Origin: Crambe crambe
Taxonomy: Eukaryota; Porifera; Demospongiae; Poecilosclerida; Crambeidae
Length of the DNA: 64,000 nucleotides
Assembly: GCA_963924555.1 (NCBI GenBank)
Contig: OZ004588.1
Coordinates: forward strand, 2,790,001 to 2,854,000
Reading direction: 5' to 3'
Position numbers and translations under genes: made by a program. Of this stretch, positions 1-11,466 are shown piece after piece (within the stretch, counting starts at the first letter, position 1; every line of letters begins with the position of its first letter). Under the pieces are notes generated by a model. It worked only from the letters and a program-made list of their open reading frames with translations, ran no database searches and was not told the DNA's origin.

Positions 1-201
1 CTCCTCATCCTTTGAACATTGATAAATCATCTGAACTTCCCATGTCAAATAAGGGGAGTGAGCCTCCCTCTGATCATCCAGATCCTCCTCTAGACACTGG
101 GAGTAAGAGCAGACCAGCATTTAAGACTGAGTCAAGTCCTCCAAAGAAAATATCACGGCAGGAGAGGCGACGAGCAGAAAGGGCGAAACGCAAGTTCAAA
201 G
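1..201 (+). CDS. Exon (5'-partial): disordered Pro/Ser linker ending in a basic cluster
   Basis: The frame is open from the window edge to an AAAG|GTATCT donor at 201/202. The peptide is rich in Pro, Ser and Asp and ends in a highly basic stretch (SRQERRRAERAKRKFK) that could be a nuclear-localisation or helical basic segment. No folded domain is visible. The exon ends in phase 1, and its last G plus CT from the next exon makes an Ala codon, so it splices in frame to the Death-domain exon at 2468. The first in-frame codons have no ATG, so the protein start is upstream of the window. Confidence 0.6.
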
Positions 202-2467
202 GTATCTAGTTACACACTCATACCTGTGACTTCTCCATAGGAGTACAGAGGGATTGTAATGGCTGTGGTTTATTACTGCTGGAGGGTGTGTCTATGGGTA
301 TGAAGTATACATGTGTCTGACCTCCCATGCAAATTCAAGACAGTTTTGCTAACATGATGCAGCCCAAATCATCAACTTGTCTCACCTTTGCCCCAAAACT
401 AACTTTGCTAAATTGATGGAGTTAGAGGAAGTGATAAGGTCTTCTTTGTAGCATAAACAGCAGCAGGAGCCTCCAAAAGTGCAAACCAATTTAAGTACTA
501 CAATTTATGCCAAATACACCAATATGGACATAGCTGTTAAATTATAGTAAGCCACCACCTATTGCAACCTCTCTATGGGATCTTAGGGTACAGAAATATC
601 ATACTGTATGTCCGGCAGTCATCTTGCTCAGACATGGATGACTGATGACTTCCCCAGTCATTCCTGATTGAGCTGTAATGACTCCACGTAATCTTTATGG
701 GAGACATTGTATTACTGTCTGCCATTTCCACACAAACATTTCAATAGCTGGCTTTTCTTTTACTCTGGTCAAGACAAATACCCTCTACATGTTCTCCCAG
801 TACAACACACAAACTGAAAGCAATCACAAAAAATGCCTTAAGTGGTAGGTAGTAAGTGATAGGACTGATAGGGTGTGACTTCCTTCATGCACTGTGTGAT
901 CACCTGGATAAGTGGGGGTAAGGTGTCCCCAAACTCGTGTGCTGCTGCATTATAGATTGTGAAGTGAAATGGGCATGGCTAGGCTGGTCATTTCTGGGGC
1001 ACTACTGTGCACTGGCTTGGGAATGAGGTGTGGATGGGGTCAACTTCACCCCTGATCCATGTGCTTGTTACAAGATGCCGCCATGTTGGTATATAGGTGA
1101 AGGGTGTGTCTATGAGTATGAAGTGTCTGTTATTTCAAAAACCTCATGCAAATACAAGTCAACTCTGACTTCTTTTTAGTGTTAAAACATGATCTAACAT
1201 ACCAGCAACAGGACTCCTAAAGGCAAACTAGTACATTTCCCCTATACCATGTACACCAATATGGACAAGTCCAACGTTATAGAAAGCCACACCTATTGCA
1301 ACCTCTCTATAGGAACTGAGAGGACAGAAATATCATACTGTATATATTGCCTGGAATTAATAAGCTCTTGCAGATTATGCTCAAATTTATACACAAGATT
1401 CTATTCTCAGATTCTCACTCTAGCCCCTCAATTATTCCCCAAGATTCTCTTATACATAGCTATATGGCAACAGGGCTGGATTCAGATTATTAAATAGATG
1501 GAGTTGTATGACTAGGGGCACACACACTGGACCATGGGGGAGGGTGTGGGAAAGGGCATATGGCATGGGAATTATTTGGAGGACCATGTATGTTGGCTTC
1601 ACTGATAGTTTGCCACATTTTGAGCTTTTAAAGTTTGTGCATAAAATTGAATAATCCAAGTAGAGTAGTCTCCTATACCATAGATACATTTGTGTATGGT
1701 GTTACATTCATGTGGGTTGTTATAAACTAATGGTTTGTAACCTCAATACATAATCAAACCATGATAATAACATTGAGCTGCATGCCTATACCAACTATCC
1801 CTAATAATGTAGCAGTTATTTTTGCTGGCTTCTTCAAGCTTCTTCTTCAATCTTGTTCAGCTTCTTGCCCTATTCCACCACCTCTAAATGGCATGTGTGG
1901 TCAGTCATATGCTAGCATTTGTGTAGGTAAGGGGTGGACCACACCAAAATTATGACATCTTTGAAGTGACATATGCATGGAAATCAGTTTTTATGTACTA
2001 AGTTATAAAATGTGTGTCCTTGAAAGTGCAAGTCACTGTTTCTTACCACTTTGATGAAGTATGAAGTATATATAATTATTATGAAGTATTATTGTCAAAG
2101 TAGAAATGCACATGACCAAGCAAGTAGGTATGGTCAAAATCACTGTGCACCGTTTTAGGGGAGTGGGGGCCAACCACCCCCCCCCCCTCCCCGAATATGT
2201 AAGGGAAAGTCCAACTTTTGAACTTTATGGATGTCACCATCTTATTCACCCATAATCTCGACTGTGGGGTGTGTTGGGGTGTGCCAAATTAAACAGCTGT
2301 GGGTCCCTTTCCATAGGAGCTGCTGAGTCAGTTTGGGGAGTCCAAAACTCACGGATTTTCACCTGCTGAGCAATATGTATTGATATATTTCCACTAAGTT
2401 GTGGTTAATATGGGTACATCCTTGCTGATATCTATTAATTAGTGTGTCATTGATATTTTGTTTGTAG
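202..2467 (+). other. Intron with an internal duplicated segment
   Basis: No convincing coding sequence. Two blocks recur in the same order: about 265-345 with 1090-1165 (GGTGTGTCTATG.GTATGAAG), and about 510-610 with 1250-1345 (ACACCAATATGGACA, then CCTATTGCAACCTCTCTAT and CAGAAATATCATACTGTAT). This marks an old tandem or transposon-derived duplication of several hundred bp. A short C tract lies at about 2178-2190. Confidence 0.5.
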
Positions 2468-2734
2468 CTCCTCCACTCAGCTTAAGAAATGTTGTTGCAG
2501 TCCTAAACAAACTTTCGTGGAGCCGTGTTGGTGAAATACTGAAAATCCCCGAGACTAAGTTAAATACTATCGAAGACGAGTGTGATACGGATGAGGAAAG
2601 ACTTTTAGCCACTGTTAATTATTTTTTATTAAATGATCCGAATGCGTCCTGGAGGAGACTTATACGTCGGCTTGACATGTATAGCCATTCAGATATAGCA
2701 GACAGGATACGGAAGTATGCAGAGAAACTAACAG
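2468..2734 (+). CDS. Exon: first Death domain of the ROCO-like protein
   Basis: The acceptor is TTTTGTTTGTAG at 2467 and the donor ACAG|GTTAGT at 2734/2735. This 267-nt, phase 1-1 exon encodes about 89 residues with the Death-fold pattern: a hydrophobic N-terminal helix (LRNVVAVLNKLSW), the motif RVGEILKIPETKLNTIE, a central ATVNYFLLNDPNASWRRLIR segment with the characteristic SWR, and a final IRKYAEKL helix. It is the most canonical of the three N-terminal domains. Death domains bind other Death domains in signalling complexes; the partner here is unknown. Confidence 0.78.
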
Positions 2735-3332
2735 GTTAGTGAGAGCTTCAAACATATTGACATATGTACATGAATAGGTTGCATGTGCAGTTAAAACATT
2801 GCTGCTGTTCTGTTCCACAGGACTCAGTTGTATTATCTCTAATCTCCATGACGTTTTACATAATTACATAATTATATCTGCTGAGTCAGCTATGTCATTG
2901 TAACTACTTGACTGCTGCACATGCTGAGACCCATGCCCAGTTGTTAAGAGTAGAGACTCAAAGTCTGTAGTACATGAAACAAAGTTTAATTTTTTGCTTG
3001 TCAATTTCATTGCACTATTCCAACAAACCCTATTATAGTCTATTTACAGTCACTCTGACACCTTAAAGTTAATGAGTTATGTATATAACTTTTTACTGGA
3101 GTCTTATAGTAGCCACCATTAGAACCAGCATGTAATCAGCTCTCTGCTGATGTCTTAAATCGGTCAGGAATCGACAAAGTTATAATGTAATTCCAAGTTG
3201 AAATATTTCACATTTTTATTTTTCAATGAAATTTAATTTCGGAAACATTATATACAACATTAAACAACGAATTGTTATCGGATCAAATGTGCGTGAATTA
3301 GAGTTCAACTAGTTACCGCATGTACGTATGTA

Positions 3333-3710
3333 ATGGCAGAGTCCGTGGCTGAGTCACAATGTGAGGTGGATTCCTGCATCAGAGGCTATCATGAATACAG
3401 AGCAATATGGACAGCAGCTATTGGAGTCTCTTTGTTGTATTAGGGGAGCCTACTAATACAATAGATCAATACGCTGTTGCTGTAATTAGAAGTGGACTAG
3501 TTGTTGGACATTTGCCTAAGAAGATTTCAAGAGTTTGCTCACTTTTTTTTGAGGAGAGGATGTATCATATATTGTATATTCACCAACACCAGGAGATATT
3601 CCGCAGACCTCCCTCAAGGTGGATTAGAGATCCCCTGTACTTTGCATTTTGAAGGGATCAATTCTTTGAGAAGACGCTTAAAACAATGCATGCCCAATCT
3701 CAATTCATAA
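3333..3710 (+). pseudogene. HIRAN-like ORF, frameshifted
   Basis: An ATG at 3333 opens MAESVAESQCEVDSCIRGYHEYRAIW. The homology then moves to other frames: DQYAVAVIRSGLVVGHLPKK from about 3455, and after a run of eight T at 3543-3550, RRYSADLPQGGLEIPCTL up to a stop at 3710. The series resembles short HIRAN-like ORFs that recur next to transposons in invertebrate and fish genomes (family recognised from memory, moderate certainty). Two frameshifts make it non-functional as read; a sequencing error in the T run could explain one of them. It lies in the intron after the first Death exon and converges with the pogo pseudogene. Confidence 0.5.
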
Positions 3711-5022
3711 TCAGTAATTAAATCATTATTTTCATCTGCTAAAATTATATTATAAAAGTTACTACCGTACAGCGGTTTTTTTATATTTCGTTAATCATCA
3801 AAGGACAATACAGATGAAGAATTACGGTAGTCTTTTATTCGGTATGGTACGATTATTTTTGCGCATGTACAACAATATCTACGGACTTCGATTCACAGCT
3901 GCTTTTTCACTGGCTTGCATACTATTCTTTGCCTTCATTTCTTCAGGTATAGCCCTCTTCGCAATCGTGGCGACTTCTTAAGTGATGGAATCTAGCTAGC
4001 TAAGAAGAAAGTGGACCAGAAGGTTATGTAAGTTACATATATTGCATGCTGTAGTTGAAGGTATGAACGTCTACATGTGGCTAAATGGTGGCTTTTTATT
4101 GGAAATAGAAAATTTTTCGATAGACTGATTACTGAAATTACCGAATTTTTATTCCCACCAAGATTATCCCGCTGTAAGGTACGCATTAAGTACATCAATC
4201 AATCACTGTTCACATCCACTTCTTCTATCTCTGAATCTTCCACACCAAGTACTTTATTGTCAACATCAAGTGCTTGACATATTCCAGCTTCGTTCACTAT
4301 GAATGACGGATTATCAACAATGTGCTGAACACTCTTAACAAGCCATTTGGCACCAAGTTCTTTCATAGCTGGTAAACATAGGTCAGCAGGTTCCAATCTT
4401 GATCCAACTGCTCTGCTATTTGACTTGAATACCAGTCTTGAAATTTTCGCCGAAGAAAATCCTTCACAGGCTTATTAACAGAGATGTCCACTGGCTGTAA
4501 TAAATCTGTGGTATTAGCAGGCAACAAATAAACATGAATCGAATTCTCTTCAAGAATAGCATTAACACATGGAGTGATTTGACCTTTAAAATTATCCATA
4601 ATCACAAGGGCAGACTTGTCTTCCCCCAAATTGTCTCTTTGCTTTTCAACATATGGAATGATTATGGCTTTGATGTATTGAAACATTGCTTCTTCATTTG
4701 ACCAATGTTTGGGTGAATGTGTACTATCCCAGTCACTCGGAAATTTGAAATGGGAGTGACAACGGTTTGTCTTGACAGTGGAAGTGACATCATTTAGAAA
4801 TTCCTTCTTCAACTGTGCAACACTAAATTTGTTCTTTGTTGTGGTGGCTTTTCACTGGACAAATTTCATCCACACAAGAAGTGAATTTGCCCATGGTCTG
4901 TAGCCACCAAACTCTTCTAACTTGAACTTGTCATATGCCATCACAATACCTCGAGCAGCAGCAACAACAATACATGCAGATACAACACGTCCAGTTTCTC
5001 GCAAATATGCTTGCACAACCAT

Positions 5023-6082
5023 TGTCAAGGGGTGGAATGTCCCCCTCTTAGAATGACCCGGGGGTCATTTTACCCTAGGGTGAAGTGACCTGGCTAATCT
5101 AGGCTGGAATGACCCCCCTGGGTCACTTTGCCCTTTGGTATAATGACCTCTCCCTCCCCGTCTCTACATAGGATGTGGAATTAGACAATCAAATCAATTA
5201 CTTTGGTGAACATCAAAACCACTTGATACTTTTTTTCTTCCATGCTGCTGCTGGTGCTGTGACACATGAGCTGCAACTGATAATCAGTTACAAAAATCTC
5301 AAAGGTAATTGCTGCCCAACTTGAGCTTTTTTCCTGTTTTTCTGCTGTGGAAATGATGTCAGTGCCGATTTTCTAACAGTTGAAAAGATGCTTCCGAAAC
5401 TTGTGTAATATATGCAACAGAGCAAACAATCACTGCCATTACCCTGAATTTTTGTACATTGACGAAACATATATCCAGTGGAGTAGGAATAGGAAATTTA
5501 TCTGGGGGAGGGGGGCAGGGACAATAATAAGTTAATCACAGTAATAGCAACAAAATTCAATCCTTCTGTCATTAAATTGCATTAGATAACAGTCAGCAAG
5601 CAGCAGTGAAATTGCTGACATCACACTGCAATGACATGTAATTGCTTGGTGCTTGGTCTTACTTTCAATATGCTGTTCATATTTTTTTTTTGGGGGGGGG
5701 GGCAGTGCCTCTCCATCTATAGTATTGGGGGGCAGTGGCCCCCCTGCCCCCCCTCTCCCCCCATTCCTACTCCACTGTCTGATATCATAAATATAGTCTC
5801 GCGGGCCAATCCTTTACCAAAATACACCTCCCGCCGCGCTGATATCAACGGAAACTGTTGATATTAAATTAGCCAGGGGCTGCTAAAAAAACTGTAAAGA
5901 AATATTGTTCTGTGATCATGAAGTGCCGAATACTTATTAGAGCATGCGCAACTCACATGTACACTTTACTTATGTGGGGGTCACTTGACCCTGAGGGGGG
6001 TCATTAACCCTAGATTAGAGTGACCTCCGGGTCACTACACCCTAGGGTAGAATGACCGGGGGTCACTATACCCTCCAACACC
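5023..6082. mobile_element. ~1.06-kb element with long GGGTCA/TGACCC-rich inverted termini, inserted in the pogo gene
   Basis: The left terminus (about 5023-5150) and the reverse complement of the right terminus (about 5980-6082) share blocks such as TACCCTAGGGTG.AGTGACC and CTAATCTAGG, plus repeated TGACCC/GGGTCA words. Transposase homology stops at the left edge and resumes at the right edge, proving insertion. No transposase is visible inside, so it is non-autonomous. A stretch at 5794-5823 matches the TAGTCTCGCGGGCCA terminus of the MITE at 33722. Edges are good to about 10 bp. Confidence 0.65.
5476..5777. mobile_element. Nested MITE with CAGTGGAGTAGGAAT inverted termini
   Basis: CAGTGGAGTAGGAAT at 5476-5490 is matched inverted by ATTCCTACTCCACTG at 5763-5777, with G-rich and C-rich subterminal tracts facing each other. 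It sits wholly inside the element at 5023-6082, making a third nesting level inside the ROCO intron. No coding capacity. Confidence 0.6.
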
Positions 6083-8074
6083 GTATCTAAATAGTCCCCC
6101 AGCAAAAGTGGCCTACCACGCTTTCTTTCAGGAAGCTCATCCACTCATTATTATCTGTTTTCCTTTTCTCTCTCACACTTTCAAGGTAGTCCTTGATCGA
6201 GATGGTACTACTGTTGATTTTCACCCTCAACTTTCAAGAGAAATGTGCAGCAGCTGCTGAAACTCCATGCTGACTGCATATCTGCCCATATCAGCACAAT
6301 CCTTAGGACTATATTAATAGAATTGTCATCTTTTTCCTAAGCTAGCTTAGCTACCTACGTAAGTATATACTTCATATATGGACCATGTTTTTTCTGTTTC
6401 TTAGCTTCAACCATCACTTTGTCCACTTCCTTATTAGCGAGCGCTACTGCCCTCAAGGTCATAATGTTGGATAAAGATCCACTGGGGCTTGGAAGTCCAT
6501 CCTTAGCCTTGAAATACTTCCGTAAAGACATGTCTCGAGTATGTCAGAGCCACGTGTTACCATAATTTAAATTTTCATACAAATATAATTTCTGGTAAGT
6601 AGTTTTATTCAGACAATTTAATTTCGGAATACTTCCAACTTCCGAAAATATTTAATTTTTTAATTTTTCTGGAACTACAGTAACTAGTATCAATACTCTA
6701 AGTGCTAAGTAGATTTTTCAGAGCTATCTAGATCTTGGGGTTAGTAGGTGAATGCACTGCACATACAGAAAGAGAGCAAAGAGCATTATAGAAATGCGAT
6801 AGTCACTGAAAGAACAACAAAGAGATTCTATGTAACTGAAGTGTAATGTATGGAAATGAGTTGTCTCATGTATCCAGCCTCTTGATTACAACACTGAGAT
6901 CACTAGCATATGTTAGGAAAGGCTATCGTAGAGGTTTTGTCCATAGGACCAGAAGGGGTGTGATTAAGTGAATTAGACTCTTGCTCTCTAATACAATTTC
7001 TTTCTTTTTTCTTGGCTAGCAATAATCATGCAAAATGTTAAATTTTAATAATAAGGTCAGTCAGTCCTATTGAAGAGAACTGCAAGAAATGTGAACAAAC
7101 TACGTATAGTAGTAAGAGACTTGCTGTATTCTATATTCTGGGGGAAAGTTTAGTATTATTTTGGACAACATCTAGGGGATGAAATTTCCCCTACGCCCCC
7201 CCCCCTCCTTATGGTTAGTTAGGCACACGAATTAGGTAGTTTGAGGTTTCCATGCAATGGTTAACAGTGACTTCTAAATGTTTGACCTCGTAACTTCCCC
7301 TCTAAGTCGAAAATCCTCTTATCTGTATGCTTTGGTACATTATGAAAGAGCCACCTTTGGAAAAGCTGGACCATCCACAGCTACTTTAATTAGGTATTGT
7401 GTCTCTGAGAGTTTGAGCTGAGCATTTGCATGTGATGATTATTTTACATATACACCATAGAATATGTGGTTCATGATTGGAAGACTGTCAGTTCAGCAGA
7501 CTAGATCCACCCTTACATGCTCTTACCTGTACAGAAACTATTATGTGTGTCTATAATTGATTTTGTATTTAAAATCATTGAGTGGGAAATGGGAGTGGTT
7601 ATGGGAGGAGTATTTTAGTCCCTCCTCAAAGAAGAATCACATGCCTTCATTTTTTCTAGATTCACCTACTGAGCATACAAAATCACAAAAATGGCATACA
7701 ACTATGAGTGCATAATTTGTTTACTGTGCAATGAAGACATGTGAGCTTGACCAAACCCATTTCTTGCATGTTAGTGATGCAATTCTGCAATCAAGTGGAT
7801 GGTTACACAAGACATGGAAGTGAGGGGATCATGTTTTTAGCTAAGTAGGACCCTCACCTCCTAAATAGCCTAATTGATCCGTTGATAGCATAAACTTCCC
7901 CTCCCCTCCCACATTGATTATTAATTGTATTATCCTCAAACATAATACACACCCACACACAAACATCTCAGTGCCTCACTCTCTATATGGAACCCTCCAT
8001 GGTGCTTTACAAGTACTGTAAATTCTGTGGGTGTGTCTTATCTGAGGTAATAGAAGTGTTTGTGTCCTCCCCAG

Positions 8075-8317
8075 ACCCCAGCCTCACCTCTCACAGTTTG
8101 CTGGCTGCTCTGGACACTGTGGGGGACAATTACTTGAATGGTGTACTTGAGATACCAGGGCCTAAGAGAAGGGAGATGAAGTCACGCGAAGAGAAGATAA
8201 AGTTCTATATAGATTTTCATCCAAATGCTGGATGGAATCACCTGGCTGGGGCAATTCTCTTTGAGGAACAACACAGCGCTCTTGAGAAAATGAAGAGGAA
8301 TGTAACAGCTGATAAAG
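8075..8317 (+). CDS. Exon: second Death-like domain of the ROCO-like protein
   Basis: The acceptor is GTGTCCTCCCCAG at 8074 and the donor AAAG|GTAAGT at 8317/8318, close to the ideal consensus. The 243-nt phase 1-1 exon encodes about 81 residues starting DPSLTSHSLLAAL, with a middle segment KIKFYIDFHPNAGWNHLAG that matches the position and spacing of the Death-domain SWR region (GWNHLA). The opening DPSLT is shared with the next exon (DPSLTLTNL), which suggests the two modules arose by duplication. It diverges enough from canonical Death domains that a profile search is needed to classify it. Confidence 0.7.
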
Positions 8318-8527
8318 GTAAGTGTGTGGTAGATGACACATACTAAGTGAGGCAAGGGTGAATATAGTCATGTGATTGGTCAACAGTGGATACTCTTTTG
8401 AATAAATGACTCTCCAAGTTCAGGACTATAAATATTAATTTTTTTCTCATGAGAGTGTGGTAACTTTTTTCTCACACAAGCATGCCAATATGCATAGTCC
8501 ACCCTCTATCCAAAATTCCTGTATGAA

Positions 8528-8935
8528 ATGTGTCCACCACTATGTGGAGGTTCCTGTGTGTCCACCTGTATGTTGAGGTTCCAGTGTGTCCACAACTATG
8601 TGGAGGTCCCACCACTATGTGGAGGTTCCAGTGTATGTGGAGGTCCCAGTGTGTCCACCATTATGTGGAGGTCCCAGTGTGTCCACCACTATGTGGAGGT
8701 CCCAGTGTGTCCAGCACTATGTGGAGGTCCCAGTGTGTCCAGCACTATGTGGATGTCCCAGTGTGTCCACCACTATGTGGAGGTTCCAGTGTGTCCACCA
8801 CTATGTGGAGGTCCCAGTGTGTCCACCACTATGTGGAGGTTCCAGTGTGTCCACCACTATGTGGAGGTTCCAGTGTGTCCACCACTATGTGGATGTCCCA
8901 GTGTGTCCACCACTATGTTGAGGTTCCAGTGTACT
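8528..8935. repeat. 28-bp minisatellite
   Basis: About 14 tandem units of roughly 28 bp, built on GTGTGTCCACCACTATGTGG followed by AGGTTCCA, with variants (AGGTCCCA, CAGCACTATG, ATGTCCCA) and two shortened units near the left end. Because 28 is not a multiple of three and the unit contains no stop, three overlapping frames are open through it. The apparent Cys/Val/His-rich proteins are artefacts of the repeat. It lies 210 bp after the second Death exon, in the intron. Confidence 0.85.
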
Positions 8936-8955
8936 TGTATATAGCAGTGGAATTG

Positions 8956-9583
8956 ATGTGTATGTGTTGTCTACTCATAATTATGTTCATTTGGAGGAAA
9001 TGTGTTTAGATTTTGAAAACTACATAAATGTGGTCTGTGGCATGTAGTGTTGTTGGTCAAATGTAAACAGTCTCTATGGCATGACATCTTGTAACTATAC
9101 ATTCCTATTTGACATTAAGCATGCATGCCATTGTGGATATCCCAGGGTTCCAATTGTAATGTGTATAAGGAAGCTTTTGGGGGAGAGTTAGTACGTAGGG
9201 GATGTCCCATTCAGCCAAGAAAATAAGCAATCAGGAAGTTACGCAATAGTAGTGTAGTGATCAAAATAACAACCTGACACGACATTCTAATCAAGTATAT
9301 CAGGTACATGCATAACACCAGTAAAGGCATGTAGTCTTAGTGTTCACAATGCGTAGTCATCCTGACCAAAGTGGACTTCAAATTTCAGCTCTACAATGCT
9401 ATACATTCCTATTTGACATGAACTTTCACATTCTCCCAGTCTAACATAATGTACTGTTGCCTCTGTATTACTTTTTTTCCTGATGCAGTGCATTGGTTTT
9501 CAGTAAATCTAACCAAAAGTTGTTTTTAGTGTTGATACAATATTGTAACAGTTCCCATTGGTTGGTTATTTCCACTAATTCAT
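8956..9583. repeat. Left copy of a ~630-bp direct repeat flanking the Tc1-like region
   Basis: It begins TGTATGTGTTGTCTACTCAT and ends near GGTTATTTCCACTAATT. It matches 11467-12115 almost base for base apart from small indels. The two copies lie in the same orientation on either side of ~1.88 kb carrying an intact transposase gene. Confidence 0.75.
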
Positions 9584-9591
9584 CAGTAAAT

Positions 9592-9732
9592 TTTGAGAGA
9601 GGAAACCCTACTGTGATTACCCCTGTTAAAGCTGCTGAATTGAAGACAATTTATATATCTCAAATTAAAGAACTCTATTCGTTGCTCGAGGTTGGGGCTA
9701 TAACAGATGGTGACTTTCAAAAAGTATTTTAG
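9592..9732 (+). pseudogene. Short unidentified ORF remnant
   Basis: After the left direct repeat, the frame ERGNPTVITPVKAAELKTIY..QIKELYSLLEVGAITDGDFQ is open to TAG/A at 9730. It has the look of a conserved amphipathic helical segment such as occurs at the end of transposon-borne proteins, but I cannot name the family. It has no start of its own once the repeat ends at 9583. It may be a fragment of a larger ORF cut by the rearrangement. Confidence 0.3.
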
Positions 9733-10005
9733 AACTGATGGATAAATTGTAAGGCTATGTTGCTTTTGATATTACCATACATTCTAATTTTAGCACCCAC
9801 TAAGATTATGGAGCAAGCAATTGCTTAAATGGAAAGAATAAATTAGGGGTCTTAATTTGTTATGCACTATTCTATTTAAGAACTGCTTTCTCGTGGTGGG
9901 TTTTACCCAAAACTGGCAAGATCTAGACTAGCTGTAATTTGAAATGATCCTGCAACTTCAGTCTGGTCATAATGCTACGTCAGAATATCAGTCTCTAAAA
10001 ATATA

Positions 10006-11034
10006 TTATTGCATATAACCTGCATGTTTAATATAATTTACACAATCTAATGGAGTAATTGAAGCAAATGCTTCAGCGAATATGATTCTAGGTGTGTTTG
10101 TGGATTGATAACTTAGTTCATTATCTCTAAGATATGACTTCACTTGACTAAATGCTTCCTCAATGGGGTTCAAGTCAGGGGAGTAAGGTGGTAAAAATCG
10201 TACTAAAGCACCAGTGGCTGAAATCAATTGAGTTACTGCTTCTACATGGTGGATAGACGCATTATCAAGTATGACTACAGAACAGGGATTGTCACCACCA
10301 TCAAATGGAAGTAGTATAGGAAGTAAGCACCATTGTACAAAATTCATGAAAACATCCGAGTTCACATTTCCCTCTGCAATATAAACATCTTCTATTCCCC
10401 GAAAAGTCAGTATCCCTATGGCCGACAACCTCTTACCATATAAAGTAAATTTGTGGGAAACAGGTGTCATGCCTTGAAGACCATATCCATATTTACGTAT
10501 TGTATTACGGTGGTTTGATCCTGTTTCATCAATGAAAATGAAAGTTTTGGGGTTAAATTCCATTATTTCAGAGATATATTTTGCTCTCTGAACATCACAC
10601 CTTTGTCTTGCTACTAGACGCATTTTCTGTCTAGTCATACCCAGTCTTTTGATGGTACGGCAAATAGTAGCACAATCATACCGGGATCCTGTTATATGTA
10701 ACAGCTTTTGTTGTATCTCACGAAGATACATGCTGGGTGTACTCAGCAGCGTCTCTAAAATGGTGATTTCCTCAAACTCACTCATTTGTGGTAATGGACC
10801 ATGCCTTTGGCATTTAGATGATATATCCTCAGTTGTATAAAAAAGATAGATATATCTCTCAATTGACCTGATGTTTACATACAGTTCCCTAGAAATCTCT
10901 TTTATTGTCTTCTTTTGTAGAAGATACTTCCAAATTATCCGCCATCTAAGGTCTTTTGAGTATCCTTTTGGCATTTTGACTGCTTCTTGTACTGTACAGT
11001 AGTTATTTTGAATTTGAATTCTGAGCATGCTCAC
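10006..11034 (-). CDS. Tc1/mariner-IS630-type (DDE_3) transposase, intact ORF
   Basis: A 342-residue uninterrupted minus-strand ORF. The true start may be the second or third Met; the MPKGYSKDLRWRIIW start gives about 322 residues, near the usual length for the family. The N-terminal half has a helix-turn-helix pattern (DLRWRIIWKYLLQKKTIKEI). The catalytic core shows FIFIDETGSN (first Asp), VVILDNASIHH (second Asp) and PYSPDLNPIEEAFSQVK (Glu), so all three acidic residues are present. It cuts and pastes DNA in the nucleus. It lies in the intron between the second and third Death-domain exons, antisense to the host gene. I could not find its terminal inverted repeats by eye. The lack of frame damage suggests a recent insertion or maintained activity. 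Confidence 0.85.
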   Translation of the reverse strand: MSMLRIQIQNNYCTVQEAVKMPKGYSKDLRWRIIWKYLLQKKTIKEISRELYVNIRSIERYIYLFYTTEDISSKCQRHGPLPQMSEFEEITILETLLSTPSMYLREIQQKLLHITGSRYDCATICRTIKRLGMTRQKMRLVARQRCDVQRAKYISEIMEFNPKTFIFIDETGSNHRNTIRKYGYGLQGMTPVSHKFTLYGKRLSAIGILTFRGIEDVYIAEGNVNSDVFMNFVQWCLLPILLPFDGGDNPCSVVILDNASIHHVEAVTQLISATGALVRFLPPYSPDLNPIEEAFSQVKSYLRDNELSYQSTNTPRIIFAEAFASITPLDCVNYIKHAGYMQ

Positions 11035-11466
11035 CTGTGTCTGCTAGCTAGATAGTACATACAGTGTACACAAGGGCTATGGTACTACTGAATTCCACTA
11101 CACTATATATATTGGTGTCTTAAAATTCATTCTTGTTTGCAGTTAAAATTTGCTACTGAATGGAATGGGAATTTCTGCAAAGTGCAGATTTAGCTGCCGA
11201 AACCAAATCATGCACTACAAGTAGAAGTCCTGGGTTCCTGGGTTAGAAGTCCTGAGAACATAGTTTCTTACAATTATATGATGTAAATCTGGGCCATGGG
11301 GACCATGATAATTTTAGTAATTATTAAACAAGTTCAACATAAAATTATAACCCTGATTATGCATGAGATTCACAGATCTATTTCTATTTAGCTTACTACA
11401 TTGTAGATTTAGTTGTCACAACTTTTGTATTAGCATTTTGCAATGTGACAAGCAACTTGCAAAACT

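Larger units (their letters stand above)
4199..6531 (-). pseudogene. Degenerate pogo-family transposase (DDE_1 type), internally deleted and interrupted
   Basis: Read on the minus strand, homology starts at an ATG at 6531 (MSLRKYFKAKDGLPSPSGS), continues through a KERRGRPLLLGDYLD-like segment near 6100-6140, resumes at 5022 (VQAYLRETGRVVSA, FGGYRPWANSL, then an in-frame stop before KATTTK) and reaches KFPSDWDSTHSPKHWSNEE, VIMDNFKGQ and LPANTTDLLQPVDISVNK. The last two contain the second and third acidic positions of the DDD/E triad. The stretch that should hold the first catalytic Asp is missing between DVTSTV and KTNRCH, so the copy is internally deleted. A frameshift near 4390 separates the tail, and a ~1.06-kb insertion (5023-6082) splits the gene. 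Terminal inverted repeats of the parent element were not resolved. Confidence 0.75.
2735..8074 (+). other. Intron: mostly transposon debris
   Basis: Besides the HIRAN-like remnant and the pogo/insert nest, 6600-8070 holds no recognisable gene. It contains a short C tract at about 7196-7206, AT-rich sequence and unremarkable short ORFs. An inverted pair ACTACCGTA / TACGGTAGT at about 3761 and 3826 may be a tiny palindromic element. Confidence 0.4.

Noticed and set aside
8528..8935. CRISPR-like direct repeats
   Set aside because: Units are head-to-tail without unique spacers, and the genome is eukaryotic.
8528..9009. Three overlapping Cys/His-rich ORFs (up to 159 residues)
   Set aside because: They are frame translations of a 28-bp minisatellite without stop codons; no splice sites or conserved domain.
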